In this document: positions 34,491 to 43,604 of the stretch, in pieces
Layout of the letters: the number at the start of each line of letters is the position of its first letter
Position numbering within the stretch: the stretch's first letter is position 1
DNA from: UBA5972 sp002430125
Lineage (GTDB): Bacteria; Pseudomonadota; Alphaproteobacteria; Rhodobacterales; Rhodobacteraceae
Length of the DNA stretch: 54,149 nucleotides
Assembly (NCBI GenBank): GCA_937892915.1
Contig: CALBIC010000026.1
Coordinates: forward strand, 1 to 54,149
Direction: 5' to 3'
Made by a program: the position numbers and the translations under genes
Notes under the pieces: model-generated
Seen by the model: only the letters and a program-made list of their open reading frames with translations
The model's database searches: none
Told to the model about the DNA's origin: nothing

Positions 34491-35273
34491 CTAGTCAACC
34501 ATTGCCTTTGTATAAAGCGACCCATGTTGCGGCAGGCTTTCGTTAACCCCCGCCAGCCGCAGACAATGCCACGCCATCGCGTGATTTGAGGATGTCACCG
34601 GCAAACCGGTCGCCGCCTCAATCGCCTTGATGTTTGCCGCCATCCGCACCGAAGTGCAGGACACGAACACTGCATCCACCGACCGGCCCTTGATGATGGT
34701 GTTAATCGCAGCGATCAGGCTGTCGTCGTCAATCGCCGCCACAACCGGATCCAGCTCTTCGTTGAACGACCCGAACACTGGCACCGTAAACCCGGCATTT
34801 TCGATGTAATCGCGCACGATCAGGTTAACGTCAGCCCGGTACGGGGTCAGAACCGCAATCCGTTTGGCGCCCAGCGCCTTGAAGGCCGCAAAGGCCGCGG
34901 TGATCGGGTTGGTGGTTTTCGCCATCGGCTTGGCCTCGCGCAGGCGCTGATCAACCAGCGCCTCGCCCAAAACCATCGAGGCAGAGGTGCAGCCAAAGGC
35001 CAGCACGTCCAAGCGATCCCCCGGCAGGATCAGTTCGGCGGTCTGGGCAATCAACGGCTCCATCGCGCGCAAGGTTTCCGGCGTGATCGCTGGCGAATTG
35101 CGGATACGTGCGTGGTAAACATCAACACCCGGCATGGTTATGATATTGCGAAACTCGTGTTCCACCGTGTAATCGCTGGACAGCACCACCAGGCCAATGC
35201 GCGCCCTTGCGCCGATCACTTTGGTGGTGGTGAACGGCAAATTCTCGATCAGTTCAAAGTCAGTTTTGCTCAT
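34491..35273 (-). CDS. Asp/Glu racemase superfamily protein, EutA/maleate isomerase-like
   Basis: Cytoplasmic enzyme of 260 residues from the superfamily of Asp/Glu racemases, maleate cis-trans isomerase, arylmalonate decarboxylase and EutA. Both catalytic Cys positions are filled: Cys95 in LAFGCTSASM and Cys206 in FVSCTSVRM. That argues against a one-Cys arylmalonate decarboxylase. VDVYHARIRNS and ILPGDRLDV recall EutA and maleate isomerase. It overlaps the D-amino-acid dehydrogenase gene by 14 bases. With that gene and RidA upstream, a role in converting an amino acid or related acid is likely; the precise reaction is open. Confidence 0.8.
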   Translation of the reverse strand: MSKTDFELIENLPFTTTKVIGARARIGLVVLSSDYTVEHEFRNIITMPGVDVYHARIRNSPAITPETLRAMEPLIAQTAELILPGDRLDVLAFGCTSASMVLGEALVDQRLREAKPMAKTTNPITAAFAAFKALGAKRIAVLTPYRADVNLIVRDYIENAGFTVPVFGSFNEELDPVVAAIDDDSLIAAINTIIKGRSVDAVFVSCTSVRMAANIKAIEAATGLPVTSSNHAMAWHCLRLAGVNESLPQHGSLYTKAMVD

Positions 35274-36510
35274 ATCGCAGCCCTTTTATGTCAATTTCGG
35301 GCGCGCGGCCCGCAATCATATCTGCAACAATCTGTGCACATCCGTTTGACATGGTCCAGCCCATATGCCCGTGGCCGGTATTCAGCCAAAGGTTCGCCAG
35401 CGGGGCGCGATCCACAATCGGCACCCCGGTCGGGGTCATCGGTCTTAGGCCGACCCAATACTCGGCACGGCTGAAATCAGCGCAGTGCCCGAACAGTTTC
35501 TGCGCCCGCGCCAGCATCGGCGCAAAATTCGCTGGCGTGCTTGCAGTGCTGTAGCCCGATATTTCAGCGGTCGCGGTCAGACGCAGCCGGTCCCCCATTG
35601 GGCAATAGGCCAGCAGGTTTTCCTCGTCCACACCGCCAAGACGCGGGGCTGTTTCAAAGTCTGTTATCGGCAACGTCACCGAATAGCCGCGTACCGGATA
35701 GATCGGCAGCTTTATTCCCAAAGGGCTAGCCAAAGCCGGGCTATCAACCCCCAGACACAGAACATAGGCATCCGCCGTGACCAGCCCTTTGTCGGTCTCA
35801 ACTCCGGTCATACTGCCATTCTGCGCGCGCAGTCGGCGGATAACCGTATCATATTGAAATGACACCCCCCGCGCCGTGCAATATTCAGCCAAAGCCTTGC
35901 TGAACAGATAAGCATCACCGCTTTCATCGTCAGGAGCGTATAACGCCCCTTGGATCACATCCGCACAAGTCGCCAAGCCGGGGTCAAGCGCCACAACCTC
36001 GGCCTGCGAGCGTGTTTCAATCGCAATCCCTTGCGCGCGCAACATCTGTGATTTACGCGCTGCTGCCGCAAAAGCCGCGGCGGTGCGGTAAAAATAGATC
36101 AGGCCACCAGCATTAGCGTCATAGGCAATACCTGTCTCGGCCACGGTCTTTTGCAACTCGGCCCGCGCATAACGACACAAATTGGCTTTGACCGCCGTGT
36201 TCGCCTGTGTCCGCTGCTTGGTGCATTGGCGCAAAAACGCCAGCACCCAGCGCCACTGCGCCAAAGACGCGCGCGGCTTGAACCGGATCGCCTGATCGCC
36301 TTGCCACAAAGACCGCCACATCATTTTAGGTGCCGCAGGCGAGGCCCAGGCATAGGCATGCCCCGGTGCCACCAGCCCAGCATTGGCAAAGCTGGTGATC
36401 TGCCCCGGCCCGGTGGCCCGGTCAATAACCGTCACCTGATGCCCATCTTTCAACAGCCGATAGGCCGTAGTGACCCCGACAATCCCAGCACCTAGAACGA
36501 CGACACGCAT
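35260..36510 (-). CDS. D-amino-acid dehydrogenase, DadA-like
   Basis: FAD-dependent oxidoreductase of 416 residues that resembles DadA. The start RVVVLGAGIVGVTTAYRLL binds FAD, followed by SFANAGLVAPGHAYAWASP, the active-site stretch typical of DadA. Other fitting parts are YPVRGYSVTLPI and the end LWLNTGHGHMGWTMSNGCAQ. It oxidises a D-amino acid to an imine and passes electrons to the membrane chain. The ATG at 36510 was chosen (47 upstream codons lack family sequence). RidA, which hydrolyses such imines, is 22 bases upstream. The substrate is unknown. Confidence 0.88.
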   Translation of the reverse strand: MRVVVLGAGIVGVTTAYRLLKDGHQVTVIDRATGPGQITSFANAGLVAPGHAYAWASPAAPKMMWRSLWQGDQAIRFKPRASLAQWRWVLAFLRQCTKQRTQANTAVKANLCRYARAELQKTVAETGIAYDANAGGLIYFYRTAAAFAAAARKSQMLRAQGIAIETRSQAEVVALDPGLATCADVIQGALYAPDDESGDAYLFSKALAEYCTARGVSFQYDTVIRRLRAQNGSMTGVETDKGLVTADAYVLCLGVDSPALASPLGIKLPIYPVRGYSVTLPITDFETAPRLGGVDEENLLAYCPMGDRLRLTATAEISGYSTASTPANFAPMLARAQKLFGHCADFSRAEYWVGLRPMTPTGVPIVDRAPLANLWLNTGHGHMGWTMSNGCAQIVADMIAGRAPEIDIKGLRYEQN

Positions 36511-36532
36511 GAATGCCCTCAGATGTTTCCGC

Positions 36533-36886
36533 CTATTTTGCGGCGATGATCCCGATTTCCACGGTGAAGGCTGGTGTCGCCAGACGTGGCGATTCCACAC
36601 AGGCGCGGCATGGTGCGTTGCCACCGGTCGACCAAGTATCCCACACCGCATTCATTTCTGCGAAATCGTCCATGCTGGTCAGCCAGATGGTCGCCGTCAG
36701 GGCTTTGGATTTATCGGTGCCAGCTTCAGCCAGTAGCCCGTCGATCTGGTCTAAGATCGCTTTGGTCTGTTCGGTGACAGTGCCACCGGGGGCCGACAGA
36801 GCCACTTGCCCGGCAAGATACACTGTGTTGCCGTGAATGACGACCTGGCTCATGCGGTCATTGGTATTAAGGCGGGTGATCGACAT
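36533..36886 (-). CDS. RidA family enamine/imine deaminase
   Basis: 117-residue trimer-type protein of the YjgF/YER057c/UK114 family. It has the typical VVIHGNTVYLAGQVALSAPG, QTKAILDQIDGLLAEAG, TIWLTSMDDFAEMNAVW and the Arg-containing APCRACVESPRL near the active site, then VEIGIIAAK. Canonical RidA hydrolyses reactive 2-imino acids; some relatives are 2-aminomuconate deaminases. Its position directly before a D-amino-acid dehydrogenase suggests that it handles the imine product. Confidence 0.9.
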   Translation of the reverse strand: MSITRLNTNDRMSQVVIHGNTVYLAGQVALSAPGGTVTEQTKAILDQIDGLLAEAGTDKSKALTATIWLTSMDDFAEMNAVWDTWSTGGNAPCRACVESPRLATPAFTVEIGIIAAK

Positions 36887-36977
36887 ATGATAATTCCGTT
36901 TATTAGTTTCAGTTCAGCTCGGACCATACCCGAATTCAGCGTGGGCGAAACCGCTTTTTTGCGCAACAGCCGCGTTT

Positions 36978-38684
36978 TCAATAAGCATCCGAGATCGCCA
37001 CACGCACATCCAACACCGCCTGGCGCTTTTCGGTACGGATCACGTTAATGGCCTTGGACAAGGCCTCAGGCAAATCACGCCCATGGGTGACGCGCGCCGT
37101 ATAGGCGTCACTTGCCGCTGCGACTTTCAGATAATCCGGTGCCGGGGCCAGCGAGGTCAGCGGCATGGTATTCGCACGCGCCGCCAACCCATCAGGATAA
37201 GCATTGACGACCGACCGGCGCACCGCATTCCACATGCCGTTGTTTTTGATAATGGTCAGGATCGGCAGGCCCAGCGCCGCAGAAATCTGGTGGCAAGCGA
37301 CCGGGTTGGCAAAAATGTAACTGCCATCCCCGATGCAGGCCGTCACAAGCCGGTTCCGATCGGCAAGCTGTGCACCAAGGGCTGCCGGTATCGCCCAGCC
37401 CAGACCACCTGAATGCGGGTTCAGGAACAAACGGTTGGGGCCTTTAACATCCATAAAATCAGGCTGAATACCAAGCTCGCCGAAAACCAGCGCGTCCTCG
37501 TCCATCGCGTCGGACAGGCATTTGCTAAGCCATTCCGTGCTGATCGGATCGGTTTTGCCTTGTTCGGCCAGCACAATAGCCGCCGCGCGCCGGGCTGCGT
37601 TCGCTGCCGATATTGCCGCAAACCGGTCTGGCGCAGTCTTTGACTTGGGCAAGGCCACCGCCAAAGCCATAACAAACGCCGCCGGATCGCTTTTGATCGC
37701 CATGTCGGTGCGATAGCCCCTGACAGGCATCCGAGCGAAATGCGGGTCGGGGCCGACATGGATCAGATGGATATCCGCAGCCGGGCGGTGCATCGCCTCG
37801 ATCCACGGAATATCGCAATCCAGCACGATCACCAGATCGGCAACGGCGAGGGCGGCTTTGATATTGCCCCCCATATTCATCGGATGCGCCGTCGGCATGG
37901 TGTTGCGCACCATAAACGGTTCGCAAACCGCTATCGCGTGATCGCTTGCTAGGCTCTGCAAAGCCGCTGACAACCTGCCCGCCGTATCGCCACGCTGAAC
38001 CAGAATTAACGGATGTTTGGCCGCTGCCACCAGTGCCGCAACACTTGCGACCTCTAAAGGATCAGGATGGCTTGCGCTTGCCCCTTTGCGCGTCGTGACC
38101 GGATTATGCACGCCCTCGGCAATATCGGCAGACAAAGGCTCGCGCGGCAGGCTTAGATATACCGGGCCTTGGGGGGCTGAGGTGGCAATCGCCAAAGCGC
38201 GCGCCACCAAGGGTTCGCCCTGTTCAGGGTAACGCATTTCGTATTGGTACTTGACCACATCCGCCACCAGGGACGCCTGATTGAACATCTCCTGGCCATA
38301 TTGGATCGGCGTCATGCGTGATCCTTTATGGCCGGTCTCGGTGATCGGCGTGCGCCCTGACATCACCAGCACCGGCACATTGTCACTGGCGGCATTAATC
38401 ACCCCCATCGCGGCATTCGCCAGACCGACATTCACGTGCACCATCACCGCCTGCGGTCGACCCGTCACCAGATAATAGCCATGCGCCATCGCCACTCCGG
38501 CGGTTTCGTGTGGCACGGTCACCGGTTCCGGCATCAGATCACCTGGCAGACCAACCAACGCCTCGATGATCGGCGGGAAATCTGTTCCGGCATTGGCAAA
38601 TAAATAATCAACGCCGTGGGTTTTCAACCCCAGCAATAGGCTTTCAGCCCCGGTTTTGGGTAAACTTGCACTGGTTTCCGACAT
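36978..38684 (-). CDS. TPP-dependent enzyme, 2-oxoacid decarboxylase/acetolactate synthase-like
   Basis: Thiamine-diphosphate enzyme of 568 residues with the three-domain decarboxylase fold. The cofactor-activating Glu is in VTVPHETAGVAMAHGYY (about residue 60). The PP domain has the metal-binding CIGDGSYIFANPVACHQIS with LTIIKNNGMWN, the GDG...NN pattern. It resembles benzoylformate decarboxylase and acetolactate synthase large subunits; no regulatory subunit is near. I used the ATG at 38684 with GGCAGGGGCAGG upstream. It heads the leftward operon with RidA, DadA-like and EutA-like genes, so a 2-oxo acid made from an amino acid is a plausible substrate (inference). Confidence 0.82.
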   Translation of the reverse strand: MSETSASLPKTGAESLLLGLKTHGVDYLFANAGTDFPPIIEALVGLPGDLMPEPVTVPHETAGVAMAHGYYLVTGRPQAVMVHVNVGLANAAMGVINAASDNVPVLVMSGRTPITETGHKGSRMTPIQYGQEMFNQASLVADVVKYQYEMRYPEQGEPLVARALAIATSAPQGPVYLSLPREPLSADIAEGVHNPVTTRKGASASHPDPLEVASVAALVAAAKHPLILVQRGDTAGRLSAALQSLASDHAIAVCEPFMVRNTMPTAHPMNMGGNIKAALAVADLVIVLDCDIPWIEAMHRPAADIHLIHVGPDPHFARMPVRGYRTDMAIKSDPAAFVMALAVALPKSKTAPDRFAAISAANAARRAAAIVLAEQGKTDPISTEWLSKCLSDAMDEDALVFGELGIQPDFMDVKGPNRLFLNPHSGGLGWAIPAALGAQLADRNRLVTACIGDGSYIFANPVACHQISAALGLPILTIIKNNGMWNAVRRSVVNAYPDGLAARANTMPLTSLAPAPDYLKVAAASDAYTARVTHGRDLPEALSKAINVIRTEKRQAVLDVRVAISDAY

Positions 38685-38851
38685 CCTGCCCCTGCCTTCA
38701 AATTCAGCCGTTTTCATAAAAATGACGGCACAATCGCGAATGTACTTGTCATCCGTACGCCTGCAAGTAAATTCGTTAAAATCTCACAATCAGAGATTCT
38801 TGACCAAAAACGTGGCGCAGAACCATCGGTCACCTATAGGGAGGAAACAAA
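38685..38851. promoter_or_regulatory. Divergent control region of the catabolic island
   Basis: The gap between the TPP-enzyme gene and the TAXI-TRAP gene contains the dyad AATCTC-N7-GAGATT at 38780-38798, the most symmetric element here and a candidate IclR operator. GGGAGGAAAC precedes the ATG at 38852. Both operons start outward from this gap. The sequence does not let me place promoters with confidence. Confidence 0.5.
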
Positions 38852-39802
38852 ATGCGGAATTTACTAGCAACTTTTGCACTTGGCCTTGGCCTAACCAGTG
38901 GCGGCATGGCTGCTGCACAAACCGTCGGAATTGCGACATCCAATCCCGGCTCGTTATTTCACAATATCGGCACCGCCGTGGCCAATGCGGCCAACAAATC
39001 CGGGCTGAACACCACCATCCAGCCGGCAACCAGCCCCAACCAGTTCATTCCTTATCTGAATTCTGGCGGCATCGAATTTGGCGTCGCCAACCTGCAAGAG
39101 GTGAACTACGCGGTCACGGGCGAAGCCTGGTGGAACGGCGTGAAAAACCCCAACCTGCGCATTGTCGGCATGCTGATGCCGCTTAAAGAAGCGATTTTCG
39201 TGCGTAAAGACAGCGACATCATGACCTTGGCCGATCTTAAGGGCAAGCCGATGACCGATGGCTATACCGCGCAAAACACCATCCTGCCGCAGCTTGATGC
39301 GTTTTATGCCACGGCCGGGATGACCCGCGCCGATATGAAACCTGTCAGCGTCGCGTCTGTCGTTGCCGGTGCCAATGCGTTTATCGCAGGCGACACGGTT
39401 GGCTTTATCTTTGCGCATGGTGCAGGCAAAGTCCGTGAAGCTGACGCTGCTGTCGGCGGATTGCGGGCGTTGACCGTGACCGACGGGTCGGCTGCTGGTC
39501 TGGCTGCCGCCAAAGCGCATTGGCCGACCGCCGCCTTCGTGACCATGAAAGCCGGCTCAAGCCCCGGCGTGCTGGAAGACGGCGTTTACATTGCCTTCCC
39601 ACAGGTCGTGTTCACCCATGCTGGCGTGTCTGACGATGTGGTCTATGCAATGGCCAAGGCAATGTACGAAGGCAAAGACGCTATGAAAGCCACTTTCAAA
39701 CCTTTCGGTGCGTTTAACCCCAAAGACATGCATGGCGATCCGGGCGTGGTTGCTTTCCATCCGGGCGCTCTGAAGTTCTTCAAGGACGTTGGCCTGAACT
39801 GA
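38852..39802 (+). CDS. TAXI-family TRAP transporter substrate-binding protein
   Basis: Periplasmic binding protein of a TRAP transporter of the TAXI type, 316 residues. The signal peptide is residues 1-22 (cleavage after MAAA). The mature protein opens VGIATSNPGSLFHNIGTAVA, the TAXI pattern, then YLNSGGIEFGVANLQEVNYA and DLKGKPMTDG. It precedes the fused TRAP permease by 10 bases. TAXI systems commonly carry organic acids; which one is not visible. Confidence 0.92.
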   Translation: MRNLLATFALGLGLTSGGMAAAQTVGIATSNPGSLFHNIGTAVANAANKSGLNTTIQPATSPNQFIPYLNSGGIEFGVANLQEVNYAVTGEAWWNGVKNPNLRIVGMLMPLKEAIFVRKDSDIMTLADLKGKPMTDGYTAQNTILPQLDAFYATAGMTRADMKPVSVASVVAGANAFIAGDTVGFIFAHGAGKVREADAAVGGLRALTVTDGSAAGLAAAKAHWPTAAFVTMKAGSSPGVLEDGVYIAFPQVVFTHAGVSDDVVYAMAKAMYEGKDAMKATFKPFGAFNPKDMHGDPGVVAFHPGALKFFKDVGLN

Positions 39803-39812
39803 GGAGGCCAGT

Positions 39813-41756
39813 ATGGCCCGTTTCAACACCCGAGGGGCCGTTCGCGGCCTCTCTCCTTGGCTGTGGCAGCCGATTGCCAACGCGCTTGCGATCCTGTTGA
39901 TACTGGTCGCAACCGGCTGGTCCCTGAACGTGCCACGCTATTTTGGCATGGGGTTTTACCCGCAACAGGTGTTTGCGGTGATCTTGGCCCTGACGCTGGC
40001 CATCGCCTTTCTGAAACTTCCGGCCCGACGTAAAACCGATCGCGGTATCGCACCTTGGTATGATGTGGTGCTGGCCTTTTTGGGATTGGTTACGGTTCTT
40101 TACGTCGCCGTTAACTATCCTGAACTTGTGTTGCAAATTTTCAGCCGTCCAATAACGGTCTGGCTGCCCAGCCTGATCGTGGTTCTTCTGGTGCTGGAGG
40201 CTTTGCGCCGCGCCACTGGCTGGGCGCTGGTGATCATCATCTCGGCTTTTCTGCTTTATGCGTTGTTTGGCGATATCGTCCCGGGCCGCCTGCAAGGCCG
40301 CGCGCAGCCGTGGGAATTACTTGTCGGATACATGGCATTTGATTCAAACGGCGTTCTTGGCTTACCGATGTCCGTGGCGGCGACGGTTGTTATTGCCTTC
40401 ATCCTGTTTGGCAGCTTGCTGGCCACAACCGGCGGCACAAAGTTTTTCACCGACGCGGCGATGCTAGGCATGGGGCGTTATCGCGGCGGTTCAATGAAAA
40501 TCGCGGTGCTGGCGTCAGGGCTTTTCGGGTCGATCTCGGGTTCTGCCGTGGCCAATGTGGTTGGCACCGGGGTTATTACGATTCCGCTGATCAAACGCGA
40601 TGGCTATCCTGCACATAAGGCAGCAGCGATCGAGGCGGTGGCCTCGACCGGCGGGCAACTGATGCCGCCTGTCATGGGCGCTTCGGCCTTTCTGATGGCC
40701 GAATTTCTGGCCGTCCCTTATTCAACCATCGTGATGGCTGCCCTTGTTCCGGCGCTGTTATATTATGTCGCCCTGTTCATTCAGGCCGATCTTGAAGCCG
40801 CGCGGATGGGCATTTCCGCGATCCCGAAAGAAGACATGCCCTCCAGCAAAGGGGTGATCGTCGGTCTGCATTTCGTGTTTGCCTTTGCCGTGCTGATCTA
40901 TGCGCTGTTCGTGATGCGCTGGCAGCCGGAACGTGCCGCCTTTCTTGGGGTCGTGTCGCTGGTGATTTCTTCGCTGATTTTTGGATATCAAGGCGAACGA
41001 CCGACGGTGCGCGCTTTGTTTAACACTCTGTCAACAACCGGCCATGCCGTAGTCGAGATCATCCTGATTTCGGCGGCCTCAGGTTTGGTGATCGGGGTTC
41101 TGAACGTCAGTGGTCTGTCGTTCAACCTGACTTATCTGCTGGTGCAGGTCGGCGGCGGTTCGGCCATCGTCCTGTTGGGTCTGTCGGCAGTGGTCTGCAT
41201 CATTCTGGGCATGGGTCTGCCAACGCTTGGCGTTTACGTCCTGCTGGCCGCCCTTGTCGCGCCCGCCTTGATCGAAGTTGGGATCGAGCCGGTGGCGGCC
41301 CACCTATACGTGCTTTATTTCGGCATGATGTCGATGATCACCCCGCCGATTGCCATGGCAGCCTTTGCGGCGGCCTCAATCGCCCAAGCGCCGGCAATGG
41401 CCACCGGCTGGGCGGCAATGAAATTTGGCTGGTCGGCCTATGTGATCCCGGTTCTGTTCGTGTTCTCACCGACCCTGATCCTGATCGGTGCACCGTTTGA
41501 CATCGCGGTGGCAATCCTGACATCGGTGGCGGGCGTCTGGTTGATTTCCGCAGCCTTGGCCGGGTTCTTTTCCGGCAAACTCAGCCCCGGTATGCGGCTG
41601 CTGTTTGGCCTGTTCGGCCTGATGGCGCTGATCCCGGCGCAAGCTTTCCCCGGCGCCTATGTAACCGACCTGCTTGGGGTGCTGGGGGGGGCGGGTGTCA
41701 TGGCGCTTGATGTGATCAAGCAAAAAGCTGCGCGCAGCACCCAAGGTGCGGCATGA
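39813..41756 (+). CDS. TRAP transporter permease, fused small and large subunits (4TM/12TM)
   Basis: Membrane component of the TAXI-TRAP transporter, 647 residues. The first 200 residues form the small (DctQ-like) part and the rest the large DctM-like part with about 12 segments. Family patterns are LFGSISGSAVANVVGTGVIT, EAVASTGGQLMPPVMGASAF and LGMGLPTLGVYVLLAALVAP. The end overlaps the start of the IclR gene by 4 bases. Transport is driven by an ion gradient. Confidence 0.94.
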   Translation: MARFNTRGAVRGLSPWLWQPIANALAILLILVATGWSLNVPRYFGMGFYPQQVFAVILALTLAIAFLKLPARRKTDRGIAPWYDVVLAFLGLVTVLYVAVNYPELVLQIFSRPITVWLPSLIVVLLVLEALRRATGWALVIIISAFLLYALFGDIVPGRLQGRAQPWELLVGYMAFDSNGVLGLPMSVAATVVIAFILFGSLLATTGGTKFFTDAAMLGMGRYRGGSMKIAVLASGLFGSISGSAVANVVGTGVITIPLIKRDGYPAHKAAAIEAVASTGGQLMPPVMGASAFLMAEFLAVPYSTIVMAALVPALLYYVALFIQADLEAARMGISAIPKEDMPSSKGVIVGLHFVFAFAVLIYALFVMRWQPERAAFLGVVSLVISSLIFGYQGERPTVRALFNTLSTTGHAVVEIILISAASGLVIGVLNVSGLSFNLTYLLVQVGGGSAIVLLGLSAVVCIILGMGLPTLGVYVLLAALVAPALIEVGIEPVAAHLYVLYFGMMSMITPPIAMAAFAAASIAQAPAMATGWAAMKFGWSAYVIPVLFVFSPTLILIGAPFDIAVAILTSVAGVWLISAALAGFFSGKLSPGMRLLFGLFGLMALIPAQAFPGAYVTDLLGVLGGAGVMALDVIKQKAARSTQGAA

Positions 41757-42586
41757 GCGGCATCAATTCAGCCACCCGCATCATGGCTATCCTTGATGTG
41801 TTCACCGAGGACCGGCTGGAATGGACCCCCGAGGAACTGATGGCCGAACTCGGCTACAGCCGCCCGACCCTGTACCGCTGCCTGAAAACCCTCCGCGAGG
41901 CGGGGTTTCTGACCTCGCTTCCGAATGCCGGTTTCACCCTTGGCCCGCGCGTGGTGGAAATGGACTTCCTTATGCGCAAATCCGACCGGTTGGCGCTAAG
42001 CGGTCAGCCTTATCTGGACCAATTGGTGGCGGCCTACCCTTGTTCATCGCTGCTGGTGCGCTGGTACGGCGCAAAACTGTTATGCGTCGCGTCCGAATGT
42101 TCCACCCCTGATCCGGTTTCAAGCTATCCACGCGGCCGCCCGATGCCGCTGGCACGTGGCGCGATTTCGCGCGCGATCATGGCACATCTGCCGCGCCGCC
42201 AATTGCTGCCGTTGATTAGCGATAACCTGGCGGAACTTTCAAATATCGGTCTGGGCGAAGACATTGACGAAGTTATGACCTCGATGCGTCAGGTTCGCCG
42301 TCAAGGATATGCACTGGCACAGGGCGAAGTGACCCACGGGGTTTACGGTGTTGCCGCCCCGATTTTTGACGCCGGAGCAGCACCGATTGCCGCCATCTGC
42401 GTCACTATCAAAGCTCGCGATGTTGCCAAAGGCCAGTTGCGCGACATCTGTGCCGCCATCCGCGAAACCGGTATCAACCTGTCACGCGACCTTGGCGCCC
42501 TTGATCAACACGACGACTTGTCGCGCACTGAATCACCGCCGACATCCTCACCAAAACCCGGCATTCAAAGGATCACTCTGCAATGA
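41753..42586 (+). CDS. IclR-family transcriptional regulator
   Basis: Regulator of 277 residues with an N-terminal winged helix (ATRIMAILDVFTEDR, ELGYSRPTLYRCLKTLREAGF). The C-terminal IclR effector domain has RVVEMDFLMRKSDRL, GRPMPLARGAISRAIMAHLP and GVYGVAAPIFDAGAAPIAAI. It is embedded between the transporter and the catabolic genes by ATGA overlaps on both sides, so it most likely controls this island in response to the imported compound. The C-terminal 30 residues are extra and Ser/Pro-rich. Confidence 0.92.
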   Translation: MSGINSATRIMAILDVFTEDRLEWTPEELMAELGYSRPTLYRCLKTLREAGFLTSLPNAGFTLGPRVVEMDFLMRKSDRLALSGQPYLDQLVAAYPCSSLLVRWYGAKLLCVASECSTPDPVSSYPRGRPMPLARGAISRAIMAHLPRRQLLPLISDNLAELSNIGLGEDIDEVMTSMRQVRRQGYALAQGEVTHGVYGVAAPIFDAGAAPIAAICVTIKARDVAKGQLRDICAAIRETGINLSRDLGALDQHDDLSRTESPPTSSPKPGIQRITLQ

Positions 42587-43596
42587 AAAAGATCGACATT
42601 TTCAACCACATCTGGCCGATGCCGTTTTACGAAGCCCTGATTGGCCATATCGGCACCATGACCGATATCACCATGCGCTCCGGTGCCGTGCCGATGATGA
42701 CCAATCTGGATCGCCGGTTTGAAGTGATGGATATGTTCGGCCCTGATTACATGCAGGTTCTGTCGCTGGCCTCGCCGCCGCTGGAACTGCTGGCAGGCCC
42801 GTCCAAAGCCATGGAGCTATCTAAAATCGGTTCCGACAGCATGGCCGAGCTTTGCCAGAAATACCCCGATCGTTTCCCCGGCTTCATCGGCACCGCACCC
42901 ATAACCGACCCCGGTTGTGTCGAAGAATGCCGCCGCGCGATTGAGGATTTGGGCGCCGTGGGCATGCAGATTTTCACCAATGTTCAGGGCAAACCTTTGG
43001 ACCTGCCGGAGTTTGAGCCGTTCTTTGAATATATGGCCAGCACCGGCAAACCGATCTGGATGCACCCGGCACGTGGTGCCAACTTTCCTGACTATGCCAC
43101 TGAAGAAAAATCGGAATACGAAATCTGGTGGACGCTTGGCTGGCCCTATGAAACCTCGGCGGCAATGGCGCGCATGGTGTTTTCGCGCCTGTTTGACAAA
43201 TATCCCGGCCTCAAGATCATCACCCACCACGCCGGCGGCATGATCCCGTTCTTTGAAGGCCGCGTCGGCCCCGGTTGGGACCAGATGGGCAAGCGCACAT
43301 CCGGCGAGGATCTGTCGCTGGTCCGCAAGGCCCTGAAACGCCCGCATCTTGAATATTTCAAGGAATTTTACGCCGACACCGCCTCGTTCGGGTCGCGCAA
43401 AGCCATCGAACATGCGGTGGAGTTCTTTGGCGAAGACCGGGTGCTGTTTGCCTCGGACGCGCCGTTTGATCCCGAAGGCGGGCCGATGTATATCCGCGAA
43501 ACCATGCGGGTTCTGGATGAAATGGATATGTCCGATGACCTGCGTCGCAAGATTTATCAGGACAATGCGGTCAACCTGCTTGGCCTAAAGCTGTGA
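42583..43596 (+). CDS. Amidohydrolase-2 (ACMSD-like) family protein
   Basis: Metal-dependent hydrolase or decarboxylase of 337 residues in the ACMSD/gamma-resorcylate-decarboxylase group. Metal-ligand candidates are His9 (DIFNHIWP), the His in IWMHPARG, the His pair in KIITHHAGG and the Asp in VLFASDAPF. The usual first ligand of the HxH (or ExH) motif is Phe7 here, so the site may be altered or bind one metal in another way. Start and stop overlap its neighbours. Possible reactions are decarboxylation or hydrolysis of an aromatic or muconate-type acid; sequence alone does not decide. Confidence 0.85.
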   Translation: MKKIDIFNHIWPMPFYEALIGHIGTMTDITMRSGAVPMMTNLDRRFEVMDMFGPDYMQVLSLASPPLELLAGPSKAMELSKIGSDSMAELCQKYPDRFPGFIGTAPITDPGCVEECRRAIEDLGAVGMQIFTNVQGKPLDLPEFEPFFEYMASTGKPIWMHPARGANFPDYATEEKSEYEIWWTLGWPYETSAAMARMVFSRLFDKYPGLKIITHHAGGMIPFFEGRVGPGWDQMGKRTSGEDLSLVRKALKRPHLEYFKEFYADTASFGSRKAIEHAVEFFGEDRVLFASDAPFDPEGGPMYIRETMRVLDEMDMSDDLRRKIYQDNAVNLLGLKL

Positions 43597-43604
43597 GGCC
43601 TGAA

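Noticed and set aside
34491..35273. Arylmalonate decarboxylase
   Set aside because: Both catalytic Cys (95 and 206) are present, while that enzyme keeps only one.
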